Below, piece after piece: positions 56,342 to 64,000 of a stretch of 64,000 nucleotides of DNA; position 1 is the stretch's first letter, and every line of letters starts with the position of its first letter. The DNA comes from Echinicola sp. 20G (GTDB taxonomy: Bacteria; Bacteroidota; Bacteroidia; Cytophagales; Cyclobacteriaceae). The notes beneath the pieces were generated by a model, which was given only the letters and a program-made list of their open reading frames with translations, did not search any database and had not been told where the DNA came from. Where the stretch lies: the NCBI RefSeq assembly GCF_015533855.1, contig NZ_AP024154.1, positions 2,734,501-2,798,500 of the forward strand, in the 5' to 3' direction. The translations under genes were made by a program, and so were the position numbers.

Positions 56342-56806
56342 GTTATTAGAAACGCTTTTATTTTCCATCTTCTCTATAGAAGTAGAATCTATTTTTTTTA
56401 TGCCTTGAGGATTGGCGTAAACACTTTTTGTTTTATTGTATTTTGAGTTTCCTACTTCCACAACAAATAGCTGACTTTTTATATGGGAAAAATCATAAGA
56501 CTTTTGCTTTCCATCTTCTGGTATAATGGCATCCTCTAAAATCAAGTTACCAATGATGTCAAATATCTTAACAGTGGTTTTTGTTTTAATATTTTCGTCA
56601 AGGATGATTTTGAACTTCTTTTGCCCTGTTGATTTCAAGTCAAAATCAATATCAGGTGTATTCAGGTTGGTTGGAAAAGTAATATTGTTTTCTGGTTTTT
56701 TCAGGAAATTTTGGGCATAGAATCCTGTTGCCATTCCAGAAGTGTAAAATAGAATGGCCGAAAGAAAAACAGTATGGTAAATTCTCCTTAGTAAATGTTT
56801 TTTCAT
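56336..56806 (-). CDS. Small exported protein resembling a free-standing T9SS C-terminal sorting domain
   Basis: 156 residues from the ATG at 56806. A signal peptide or anchor is at the start (RRIYHTVFLSAILFYTSGMA). The rest looks like a single beta-sandwich: TTVKIFDIIGNLILEDAIIP, then SYDFSHIKSQLFVVEVGNSK, which is the pattern of type A Por-secretion sorting domains (xxVYDxxGxxVxx ... DLSxLxxGxYxVxV). The polar tail IKKIDSTSIEKMENKSVS extends beyond it. Unlike sorting signals, there is no large cargo domain in front. The similarity is by eye only; the role is unknown. Confidence 0.65.
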   Translation of the reverse strand: MKKHLLRRIYHTVFLSAILFYTSGMATGFYAQNFLKKPENNITFPTNLNTPDIDFDLKSTGQKKFKIILDENIKTKTTVKIFDIIGNLILEDAIIPEDGKQKSYDFSHIKSQLFVVEVGNSKYNKTKSVYANPQGIKKIDSTSIEKMENKSVSNNK

Positions 56807-57038
56807 CGGGTCGCAAAATTGCAAAAATCAAACCAGATTTCGAATCAATTTCCTATTTTTATTAGAAATATTCTAAAAAATCTATTTTTTCTGATGAAGA
56901 ATGTTAAAAATGCAAAAATTGATAAAGAGAAAAATGAGGATAGTGATGTGAATATTGTTATTTATTTCGATGAAAACACTTATGTTAGGTTTCTTGACCT
57001 AATTTAATTGCTGCAGATTTTTAGATGTGCCAAATTTA

Positions 57039-57866
57039 TTATTGTCTAAAGGAGAGCGAACTAGGTGTTTTGTATCCATGGATACTATCACCGTCATAAA
57101 AGACAATAATTTTGTTTCCAGTACTTACTATTGAAGCATTACAGGGAGCTTTGTACCTTGTAGGTGTGCCTGAAATAAAATGAGTGAGGATAAGTTCCCC
57201 TTTTTGGGTAGTTAAAAGATAGGAGCCATTGAAGCTTAGTTTTCTCGAGGTTTTAAAGGGTAAATCGCCTAAATAGTTGCCTTGGTTGTCAAGTAGGAAT
57301 ATGCCTTTAGATTGGGTGTTGATGAATAGCGTATTTTTATACTCAGTGATTTCAGTAATGTTCAAATGTTCTTCATCAAGAATCAAATTTAAGGTCTGCT
57401 TTTGTAAAACCGTATTTCTTTGGTAATCATATTGAAGTATGGAAAAGTCGGTTTCATCATAAAGCCAGACTTTGAGATTGTTCCCTAGAGAGGCAGCTTT
57501 AATGTTACCAAATTCAGGAAAGTTAAGTCTTCCGCTGAATCTTGGGGCTAGGAACCTGTCCAGGATTTCTATTCTTTGAAGGTCTTTGGAAAACGTAAAA
57601 ATGTTTACCGTCCGAGAGACTTCAAACTGGCTGAGTGATCCCTGATAGGTAGGGGAGTAGGAGTTGATTGAATCTCCCAAATGGTTGTAAACAGTAATGT
57701 TTCCCTTACTATCAGTGAGGTAAATTTTATCTGTATTGTCGATGTCCAGCTGCTGTACATCTGCTATTTTGATTTCGAAAACCTTCTCCCATTGTATTTC
57801 CTGAGCAAAAGAAAACTGGCTTAAAAAGCCTGCAAATACAAGGAGGATGAAAGTTCTGGTAATCAT
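57039..57866 (-). CDS. Exported protein, predicted beta-propeller-like, unknown
   Basis: 275 residues with a clear signal peptide (FILLVFAGFLSQFSFAQ). The mature part has repeats of four-strand type, such as QQLDIDNTDKIYLTDSKGNI, QRIEILDRFLAPRFSGRLNF, KGIFLLDNQGNYLGDLPFKT, which resemble blades of an NHL/6-bladed propeller. No catalytic motif was recognised. Its ATG overlaps the stop of lpxH by four bases, so it is translated with lpxH, and an envelope role is likely. Confidence 0.75.
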   Translation of the reverse strand: MITRTFILLVFAGFLSQFSFAQEIQWEKVFEIKIADVQQLDIDNTDKIYLTDSKGNITVYNHLGDSINSYSPTYQGSLSQFEVSRTVNIFTFSKDLQRIEILDRFLAPRFSGRLNFPEFGNIKAASLGNNLKVWLYDETDFSILQYDYQRNTVLQKQTLNLILDEEHLNITEITEYKNTLFINTQSKGIFLLDNQGNYLGDLPFKTSRKLSFNGSYLLTTQKGELILTHFISGTPTRYKAPCNASIVSTGNKIIVFYDGDSIHGYKTPSSLSFRQ

Positions 57867-58627
57867 TTTTCGAATGTTTTCAAGGAAAACTTCTCACCAT
57901 CAAATTCACCATAAGTAAACTGACTTATCCATTCCCCTAGGTTGTAGTACATGGAGTTTTCTCCTACCTTTAGCTCCAAAGGGAGATGCCTGTGACCAAA
58001 AATATAATAATCAAAATGCATCTTTTCTTCTACTTCTTTACAGTACTGCCAAAGCCATTCATCATCGCCTTTGAAAGTATCTTCGTTCTTGGCTTGGTTG
58101 CTAATCCTACTACTCCCAGACCATTTTTGTGCGATAGCAATGCCAATGTCTGGATGTAGCCACTTAAAGAGTTTTTGGCAGAACTTATTGGTAAATACTT
58201 TTTTGAGGAATTTATAACTTGTGTCACCAGGTCCTAATCCATCACCGTGCCCGATTAGCATTCTCTTGTGGTTGATTTCCAAATTGATGGGGTTGTGATA
58301 AACAGGAATACCAAGCTCTTTCGTAAAATATTCCCTCATCCATAAATCATGATTTCCAGTAAAGAAAATAATAGGAATTCCTTTATCCCGTAATTGTGCA
58401 ATTTTTCCAATAAACCGAATAAAGCCTTTGGGAATGACCTTGTCATACTCAAACCAAAAATCAAAAAGGTCACCAACCAAAAATATGGCTGCGGCTTCAT
58501 CTTCAATGTTATTGAGCCATCGGATGATTTTGTCTTCTCTCTTTCTACTGGATTGATGGTCTGGTGCTCCGAGGTGGAAGTCTGAAGCAAAAAAAACTTT
58601 TTGGTTTTCCTTTAATTTTAAATTCAT
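57863..58627 (-). CDS. lpxH: UDP-2,3-diacylglucosamine diphosphatase
   Basis: 254 residues. The calcineurin-like motifs are in order: FFASDFHLGAPDHQSSRKRE, IFLVGDLFDFWFEYDK, FFTGNHDLWMREYF, MLIGHGDGLGPGDTSYKFLK and YYIFGHRHLPLELKVGE. The pattern and length fit the LpxH of Bacteroidota, which releases UMP to give lipid X in lipid A synthesis at the inner membrane. A promoter -7 match TACTTTTG (58700-58693, minus strand) lies upstream. A second, different LpxH-like protein is at 51787-52644. It is coupled to the propeller-like gene. Confidence 0.92.
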   Translation of the reverse strand: MNLKLKENQKVFFASDFHLGAPDHQSSRKREDKIIRWLNNIEDEAAAIFLVGDLFDFWFEYDKVIPKGFIRFIGKIAQLRDKGIPIIFFTGNHDLWMREYFTKELGIPVYHNPINLEINHKRMLIGHGDGLGPGDTSYKFLKKVFTNKFCQKLFKWLHPDIGIAIAQKWSGSSRISNQAKNEDTFKGDDEWLWQYCKEVEEKMHFDYYIFGHRHLPLELKVGENSMYYNLGEWISQFTYGEFDGEKFSLKTFEK

Positions 58628-58786
58628 GTAATTAGATCAGGATCTGTTCTCCAAAAGGCAAATTAATGGTGCTTTGTGATTTGTAGTTTCTACAAAAGTA
58701 AGCCTTTATTGAAATATATATGCTCCAAGGCTGGTGCATCAAAAATAATAATCTTTTGATGTTATAGAAATGGAAGTTTAGAAAAG

Positions 58787-58836
58787 CTATAAATAAGTAG
58801 GGCTTCCTGATTTCAGGAAGCCCTACTTATTTATAG
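58787..58836 (-). terminator. Long intrinsic terminator after ftsH
   Basis: Perfect 23-base arms (58787-58809 and 58814-58836), four-base loop, with GC-rich core GTAGGGCTTCCTG and A/T-rich base. It is 14 bases past the ftsH stop and could also act for transcripts coming from the left. Confidence 0.88.
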
Positions 58837-58849
58837 TATAAAGAGTATT

Positions 58850-60892
58850 CTACTCTTTTTTCTCGCTCAAACTTTCTTCCACATCTGTGGAGTTGCCCTT
58901 TTCTGAAACGGCCTCATCACTATCGTCTTCTTTTTTGTTTTCTTTTCTTGTAAAAGCTTCATAAGTAGTTTCCTTGTCAAAAGGACGCTTACCGATCAGC
59001 TTTTCAAGGTCGGACTGGAAGATGATTTCCTTTTCTAGTAATTCTTGAGCAAGAGTCTCCAATTCTGGCTTTCTTTTGCTCAAAAGCTCTTTGGTTCTCT
59101 CGTATGCAAAGTTGATCAACTTTCTTACTTCTTCATCAATCGTCTCTGCTGTAGATTCGGAATAAGGCTTGCTGAATTTATAATCATTTCCTTTGCTGTC
59201 ATAGAAGGATACATTTCCGATTTTATCGTTCATTCCATAAACAGAAACGATCGAATAGGCCATCTTTGTAACTCTCTCCAAATCAGATAGCGCACCAGTA
59301 GAAATTTTCCCGAAGGTTAATTCCTCAGCAGCACGGCCACCCAAGGTCATACACATTTCATCAATTAGCTGCTCAGTCTGATAAAGGAATTGTTCCTTAG
59401 GTAGGTATTGCGCGTAACCCAAAGCGGCAATTCCTCTTGGAACAATACTTACTTTGACCAATGGATCAGCGTGCTCCAAGAACCAGCCTGCTACGGCGTG
59501 GCCAGCTTCGTGATAAGCAACAATCTTTTTCTCTTCTGGAGAGATGATTTTGTTTTTCTTCTCAAGACCACCGATGACACGGTCTACTGCATCTTGGAAG
59601 TCTTGCATATCAACAGCTGCTTTGTTCCTTCTGGCAGCGATCAAAGCGGCTTCATTACAGACATTGGCTATTTCTGCACCAGCAAAACCTGGGGTCTGGG
59701 CAGCCAATTTTTTAGGGTCAATGTCAGAACTGGTTTTGATAGGAGACAAGTGAACCTTGAAAATGGCTTCACGGCCTACTATATCAGGCTTGTCTATGCT
59801 GATTTGACGGTCAAAACGGCCTGGTCTCAATAGAGCGCTATCCAACACATCAGGTCGGTTGGTAGCCGCCAAAACGATTACACCAGTATCCGTTCCAAAG
59901 CCATCCATTTCTACCAACAAGGAGTTCAAAGTGTTTTCACGCTCATCATTGGAACCAGGCATTTGCCCTTTTCCTCTTGATCTACCAATAGCATCAATCT
60001 CATCAATGAAGATGATACATGGTGCTTTTTCTTTTGCTTGTTTAAATAGGTCACGTACTCTTGCTGCACCAACACCCACAAACATTTCCACAAAGTCGGA
60101 ACCGGAAAGTGTAAAGAAAGGTACGCCAGCCTCACCAGCTACGGCTTTAGCCAGAAGGGTTTTACCTGTGCCTGGAGGGCCTACCAGTAATGCGCCTTTA
60201 GGAATCTTACCTCCAAGCTTGGTGAATTTTCCAGGGTTTTTCAAGAATTCAACGATTTCTTGAACCTCTTCTTTAGCCTCATCAAGTCCAGCTACATTGT
60301 CAAAAGTAATCTTTACTTTGTTTTCCGCATCAAATAACTGAGCCTTTGATTTGCCGACATTGAAGATTTGTCCCCCTGGGCCACTAGGTCCAGCCATTCT
60401 TCTCATCATGATCCAGAAGAGGAAGAATACCAAGATCAAGAACCCAAAGCTGCCAAACCAATTGCCCCAGCTCTCTTCTTGTCTGGCTTTGTAGCCAATT
60501 CTTTCGTTTTCAGGAAGCTTTTCTTCTAGATTGTCGAAGTCTTCAATAAACTTATCAACTGAAGCAACAGTGATTTTGTAGTGCGGTCCAGCTGGATTAA
60601 AGAATGGGTTTTGCGATTCTAACTCATCCTTATATCGTTGGTTCTCGAGGGCGGATTCCCTCAGCGTAACTTCAACATAGTTTTGGTTGTATATTACCTC
60701 TACCTTTTCTACATCATTACTCAACACCATGTCCTCAAACCGCTTCATGGTGATATCAATCACCGCACTTCTTTGGTTAAACCAAGTAATGCCAATCAGT
60801 ACAATTACAGCCGTGACAATAAGCCAAAGCTGGAAATTGGGCTTTTGAGGCGGTTTAGGGATGAATTTTTTATTTTTGTTTTTTTCACTCAT
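58850..60892 (-). CDS. ftsH: ATP-dependent zinc metalloprotease FtsH
   Basis: 680 residues. Two membrane segments bracket the periplasmic domain ([16 protein letters not shown] and [20 protein letters not shown]). AAA+ domain: Walker [21 protein letters not shown], pore loop region [17 protein letters not shown], Walker [17 protein letters not shown], and the SRH arginines in [12 protein letters not shown]. The zinc site is [20 protein letters not shown]. It degrades membrane and some cytosolic proteins. The acidic, Ser-rich C-terminal tail is long. It follows rsfS by 64 bases. Confidence 0.97.
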   Translation of the reverse strand: MSEKNKNKKFIPKPPQKPNFQLWLIVTAVIVLIGITWFNQRSAVIDITMKRFEDMVLSNDVEKVEVIYNQNYVEVTLRESALENQRYKDELESQNPFFNPAGPHYKITVASVDKFIEDFDNLEEKLPENERIGYKARQEESWGNWFGSFGFLILVFFLFWIMMRRMAGPSGPGGQIFNVGKSKAQLFDAENKVKITFDNVAGLDEAKEEVQEIVEFLKNPGKFTKLGGKIPKGALLVGPPGTGKTLLAKAVAGEAGVPFFTLSGSDFVEMFVGVGAARVRDLFKQAKEKAPCIIFIDEIDAIGRSRGKGQMPGSNDERENTLNSLLVEMDGFGTDTGVIVLAATNRPDVLDSALLRPGRFDRQISIDKPDIVGREAIFKVHLSPIKTSSDIDPKKLAAQTPGFAGAEIANVCNEAALIAARRNKAAVDMQDFQDAVDRVIGGLEKKNKIISPEEKKIVAYHEAGHAVAGWFLEHADPLVKVSIVPRGIAALGYAQYLPKEQFLYQTEQLIDEMCMTLGGRAAEELTFGKISTGALSDLERVTKMAYSIVSVYGMNDKIGNVSFYDSKGNDYKFSKPYSESTAETIDEEVRKLINFAYERTKELLSKRKPELETLAQELLEKEIIFQSDLEKLIGKRPFDKETTYEAFTRKENKKEDDSDEAVSEKGNSTDVEESLSEKKE

Positions 60893-60956
60893 CGTTTAAT
60901 AATTAATTCTATAAACTTTAGGTAAAACGGATTAAAAAAATGAAAGTTTAGCTGAC

Positions 60957-61304
60957 TTAGACAATTTCGGTGATTTTTGCATCTCCCCACAGTTCTTCAA
61001 GTCCATAAAACTCTCTTTTATCTTTAAGGAAAATGTGGGCAACTACATTCACGTAATCCACTAGGATCCATTGACGGTTGTTTTTTCCCTCACATCTCCA
61101 AGGTCTTTCTTTGTTTGATTTGAATACTTCTTCTTCTATAGCGTCTGAAATGGCCTCAATCTGGGTGTCAGATGATCCGGAACAAATCACGAAAAAATCA
61201 GAAACAGAATTATTTATATCTCTCAAATCCATCACCACAATGTCGGAAGCTTTTCGTTCCTCCATTCCTTTCACAATTATTTTACTCAGCTCTTCTGCTG
61301 TCAT
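60957..61304 (-). CDS. rsfS: Ribosome silencing factor RsfS
   Basis: 115 residues. Family pattern: MEERKASDIVVMDLRDINNS then VSDFFVICSGSSDTQIEAIS and the end WILVDYVNVVAHIFLKDKRE with FYGLEELWGDAK. It binds L14 of the 50S subunit and blocks subunit joining under starvation. First gene of an rsfS-ftsH unit, divergent from birA; the 89-base gap must hold both promoters. Confidence 0.96.
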   Translation of the reverse strand: MTAEELSKIIVKGMEERKASDIVVMDLRDINNSVSDFFVICSGSSDTQIEAISDAIEEEVFKSNKERPWRCEGKNNRQWILVDYVNVVAHIFLKDKREFYGLEELWGDAKITEIV

Positions 61305-61393
61305 ACTTTTTGTTTGTAATTTTACTCGTTCTAATACGCGCTACAATAAAAGGATAAATATCTTTATTGTGCGACAAAATAACTAATTAATTG

Positions 61394-62152
61394 ATGCATA
61401 AAATCCTTGCCAATACTGTTTTTCTTGGAAAAGATGTTGTTTACATGACAGAGTGTCATTCCACGAATGACATAGCCGCGGAGAAGCTCAGGGACGGCTC
61501 TGCCAAAGAAGGTAGCATAATCATCACAGACAAGCAAACCAAAGGTAGGGGGCAAAGGGGAAATAAATGGTACAGTGAGCCTGAAAAGAACCTGACTTTT
61601 TCTCTTGTCCTGACCCCTAATTTCCTGAAGGCAATGGAGCAGTTTGAGCTAAATAAAGTGGTCTCCTTAGCGGTCAGAGATGCCCTATCGGTCTATGCAG
61701 AAGGGATTTGTGTGAAGTGGCCCAATGATATAGTTCATCAAAGTAGAGGGAAAATTGGAGGCATTTTGATAGAAAATATGATTTCAAAAGAGAATTTGGA
61801 ATCAAGTATTATTGGGGTTGGACTTAATATCAATCAAACTGAATTTCCTTTTCCTGGCCCAGTTTCCATGGCCAATCTGGCAGGAGATGTGTTGGACAAA
61901 TGGCAAGTACTTGAAAGTATTTTGATTCATTTGGAAAAAAGATACCTTCAATTAAAGAAAAAAAACCATGCAGCCATTCATATGGATTATTGGCAACATT
62001 TGTATCAAAAAGAACAATGGTGCCATTATGAAGATATAACTGGAGAATTCAGTGGGAGAATCAGGGCTGTAAATCAACAGGGAATGCTTGAAATTGAAAA
62101 AACAGATGAGTCTATAAACCTTTATGCGCACAAAGAAGTTAGATTCCTCTAA
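61394..62152 (+). CDS. birA: Biotin-[acetyl-CoA-carboxylase] ligase
   Basis: 252 residues from the ATG at 61394 (a TTG codon precedes). Ligase motifs: [20 protein letters not shown] (biotinyl-AMP loop GRGQRG), ICVKWPNDI and [11 protein letters not shown], then [15 protein letters not shown]. There is no N-terminal DNA-binding domain, so it is the monofunctional type, not a BirA repressor. It attaches biotin to acetyl-CoA carboxylase and similar carriers. It starts 89 bases from rsfS in the other direction. Confidence 0.95.
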   Translation: MHKILANTVFLGKDVVYMTECHSTNDIAAEKLRDGSAKEGSIIITDKQTKGRGQRGNKWYSEPEKNLTFSLVLTPNFLKAMEQFELNKVVSLAVRDALSVYAEGICVKWPNDIVHQSRGKIGGILIENMISKENLESSIIGVGLNINQTEFPFPGPVSMANLAGDVLDKWQVLESILIHLEKRYLQLKKKNHAAIHMDYWQHLYQKEQWCHYEDITGEFSGRIRAVNQQGMLEIEKTDESINLYAHKEVRFL

Positions 62153-62223
62153 GATGGTATTTCATAAAGTCTCTTAGATTGAGTAAATTTGTGATCCGAA
62201 AATTAATATCTAAAGATAAATTC

Positions 62224-63540
62224 ATGTCAGAAATTAAATCAAAATACATCAAGTATAAAGTAAAGGATATTTCTTTGGCTGATTGGGGCCGTAAGGAAAT
62301 TAGATTGGCAGAAGCCGAAATGCCTGGTTTGATGGCATTGAGAACCGAATATGGAGAGTCAAAACCACTTCAAGGTGCCAGAATTGCAGGATGTCTTCAC
62401 ATGACCATCCAGACCGCTGTTTTGATCGAAACGTTGGTGGAACTGGGTGCCGAGGTGACTTGGTCTTCATGTAACATCTTTTCTACCCAAGACCATGCTG
62501 CTGCTGCTATTGCTGCTGCTGGCATTTCAGTTTATGCTTGGAAAGGACTTTCTGAGGAAGATTTTGATTGGTGTATCGAGCAAACTTTGTTCTTTGGAGA
62601 AGAGAGACAGCCTCTTAACATGATCCTTGATGATGGAGGGGATTTGACCAATATGGTTTTTGATAAATACCCTGAGTTGGTTGCTGGTATCAAAGGTCTT
62701 TCTGAAGAAACTACCACTGGTGTACACAGGCTTTATGATAGGATGAAAAATGGAACACTTCTTATTCCAGCTATCAATGTAAACGACTCTGTAACCAAAT
62801 CTAAATTTGACAATAAATACGGTTGTAAGGAATCATTGGTAGATGCTATCAGAAGAGCTACCGATGTGATGCTTGCTGGTAAAGTAGCTGTTGTGGCGGG
62901 GTATGGTGATGTAGGAAAAGGTTCTGCAGCTTCTCTTAGAGGTGCCGGTGCCCGTGTAATTGTAACCGAAATTGATCCGATTTGTGCACTTCAGGCTTCT
63001 ATGGATGGTTTTGAGGTGAAGAAAATGATAGATGCTGCAGCTGAGGCTGATATTGTAGTGACCGCAACAGGTAACAAAGACATCATTACAGGCGAGCATT
63101 TCAAAGTGATGAAGGATAAAGCTATCGTATGTAACATTGGTCACTTTGACAATGAGATAGATGTAGCTTGGTTGAATACCAATTACGGTCACACTAAAGA
63201 TGAAATCAAGCCACAAGTGGACCTTTATAATGTAGAAGGTAATGACATCATTTTGCTTGCAGAGGGCAGGTTGGTGAACTTGGGTTGTGCTACTGGTCAC
63301 CCTTCATTTGTGATGTCGAATTCCTTTACTAACCAAACTTTGGCGCAGTTGGAGCTTTGGAACAATACTGACCAATATGAAAATAAAGTGTATGTATTAC
63401 CGAAGCATTTGGATGAGAAGGTAGCAGCTTTGCATTTAGGTAAATTAGGTGTAGAGTTGGATGAGCTCTCAGAAGATCAAGCCAAATATATTGGTGTTGA
63501 AGTAGCTGGGCCATTCAAGCCAGATTATTATAGATACTAA
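62224..63540 (+). CDS. ahcY: Adenosylhomocysteinase
   Basis: 438 residues from the ATG at 62224; a TTG at 62179 is in frame but adds an atypical extension. It has [20 protein letters not shown] at the start, [32 protein letters not shown], and the NAD site [20 protein letters not shown]. The C-terminal KPDYYRY is diagnostic. It hydrolyses S-adenosylhomocysteine to adenosine and homocysteine, relieving inhibition of methyltransferases. A TAAATTTG -7 element (62184-62191) is 33 bases upstream; no SAH-riboswitch fold was seen in this short leader. Confidence 0.97.
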   Translation: MSEIKSKYIKYKVKDISLADWGRKEIRLAEAEMPGLMALRTEYGESKPLQGARIAGCLHMTIQTAVLIETLVELGAEVTWSSCNIFSTQDHAAAAIAAAGISVYAWKGLSEEDFDWCIEQTLFFGEERQPLNMILDDGGDLTNMVFDKYPELVAGIKGLSEETTTGVHRLYDRMKNGTLLIPAINVNDSVTKSKFDNKYGCKESLVDAIRRATDVMLAGKVAVVAGYGDVGKGSAASLRGAGARVIVTEIDPICALQASMDGFEVKKMIDAAAEADIVVTATGNKDIITGEHFKVMKDKAIVCNIGHFDNEIDVAWLNTNYGHTKDEIKPQVDLYNVEGNDIILLAEGRLVNLGCATGHPSFVMSNSFTNQTLAQLELWNNTDQYENKVYVLPKHLDEKVAALHLGKLGVELDELSEDQAKYIGVEVAGPFKPDYYRY

Positions 63541-63561
63541 TCATTGATTTTGATAAAAATT

Positions 63562-63586
63562 AAAGCCGCTTCTCAGCGGCTTTTTT
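63562..63586 (+). terminator. Intrinsic terminator after ahcY
   Basis: AAAGCCGCT (63562-63570), loop TCTC, AGCGGCTTT (63575-63583), with a six-T run to 63586. Confidence 0.85.
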
Positions 63587-63635
63587 CATTTTTGGGTATA
63601 TTGATTTATGATCAATCAACAATAACCCCTTACAC

Positions 63636-64000
63636 ATGAACTATACGGAAGGAATGCTGAAAGCAGGAGCCCTAAAAGGAAAGACAATACTCATCACTGG
63701 TGGAGGTACTGGCCTCGGAAGATCTATGGGTAAATATTTTTTGGAGTTGGGAGCGAGCCTGATTATAACTAGTAGGAAGATTGAAGTATTAGAAAAAGCT
63801 GCTTTGGATCTGGAACAGGAGACAGGTGGACAGGTTTTCCCAATTGCCTGTGATGTGAGAGAGGTTGACCAGGTGGAAAAGATGTTTGCAGCATCAATTG
63901 AGCAGTTTGGGAAAATAGATGCGGTGGTAAATAATGCTGCTGGAAACTTTATAAGCCCCACAGAGAGACTTTCTGCAAATGCCTTCCATACCGTTTTGGA
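63636..64000 (+). CDS. Short-chain dehydrogenase, 2,4-dienoyl-CoA reductase-like (cut by window edge)
   Basis: The first 121 residues of an open frame that continues past the window. The Rossmann motif is TILITGGGTGLGRSMGKYFL, with ACDVREVDQVEKMF and the VVNNAAGNFISPTERLS loop. NNAAGNF is typical of 2,4-dienoyl-CoA reductases of the SDR class, which act in beta-oxidation of unsaturated fatty acids using NADPH. The catalytic YxxxK lies beyond the window. The ATG at 63636 is well placed after the ahcY terminator. Confidence 0.88.
   Translation, partial: MNYTEGMLKAGALKGKTILITGGGTGLGRSMGKYFLELGASLIITSRKIEVLEKAALDLEQETGGQVFPIACDVREVDQVEKMFAASIEQFGKIDAVVNNAAGNFISPTERLSANAFHTVL

Noticed and set aside
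56894..57007. A 37-codon plus-strand frame (MKNVKNAKID...) in the gap between two minus-strand genes
   Set aside because: Lys/Asn/Asp-rich composition like the local AT-rich noncoding DNA, no promoter or terminator, no recognisable similarity.
62153..62223. An SAH or SAM riboswitch before ahcY
   Set aside because: The space after birA is only about 70 bases, already holding a promoter -7 element, and shows no conserved riboswitch core.

Overview
The window comes from a Bacteroidota chromosome, most likely order Cytophagales, family Cyclobacteriaceae (Algoriphagus/Echinicola/Cyclobacterium-like). The basis is DNA that looks moderately AT-rich, Bacteroidota promoters (TTTG, about 18-20 bases, TAnnTTTG) in front of rpsF and tRNA-Leu, SusC/SusD pairs, an ECF sigma/FecR pair, and Bacteroidota-type small families (GSCFA, DUF5683, DUF2490, DUF3050, DUF3052). 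The genus is an inference. Genes at both edges are cut: a DUF255 thioredoxin-domain protein on the left and a short-chain dehydrogenase on the right.

1-27.4 kb is mostly housekeeping. It holds rpsF-rpsR-rplI, apaG with a methyltransferase, ung, and a tight minus-strand operon parA-parB-DUF5683-dapB-lepB (12.5 to 8.3 kb). Behind parA lies a 393-base gap with an inverted pair of DnaA-box-like sequences, then yidC and pyrG, and a tiny 47-residue basic protein at 16.7 kb. On the plus strand follow a possible degenerate YrdC-like protein overlapping a CCA tRNA nucleotidyltransferase, a TPR protein and a MraY/WecA-type glycolipid transferase. An S41 lipoprotein protease, dinB and two abutting GNAT acetyltransferases complete this part.

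27.5-47.2 kb is the accessory part: tRNA-Leu(GAG), then a polysaccharide utilization locus on the plus strand. Its order is GH3, ECF sigma, FecR anti-sigma, SusC1 (with STN domain), SusD1, GH20, GH92, a 505-base gap, SusC2 (no STN domain), SusD2. GH20 (beta-hexosaminidase) and GH92 (alpha-mannosidase) point to N-glycan or mannoprotein-type substrates. The halves look differently controlled: SusC1/D1 by trans-envelope ECF sigma/FecR signalling, SusC2/D2 by a large LacI-type double operator whose repressor gene is not in the window. Hairpins between fecR and susC1 and between susD1 and GH20 probably tune expression.

47.2-64 kb is housekeeping again: rnhB overlapping a cytoplasmic GH63-type glucosidase, a MurG-like glycosyltransferase paired with an LpxH-like phosphoesterase, an NtrC/NtrY-type two-component system, an FKBP isomerase, lpxH with a predicted propeller protein, ftsH-rsfS, birA and ahcY. 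I found no CRISPR array, transposase, prophage or recognisable defence system. The best candidates for new biology are the SusC2 operator, the DnaA-box pair near parAB, the YrdC-like gene and the repeats upstream of dinB.
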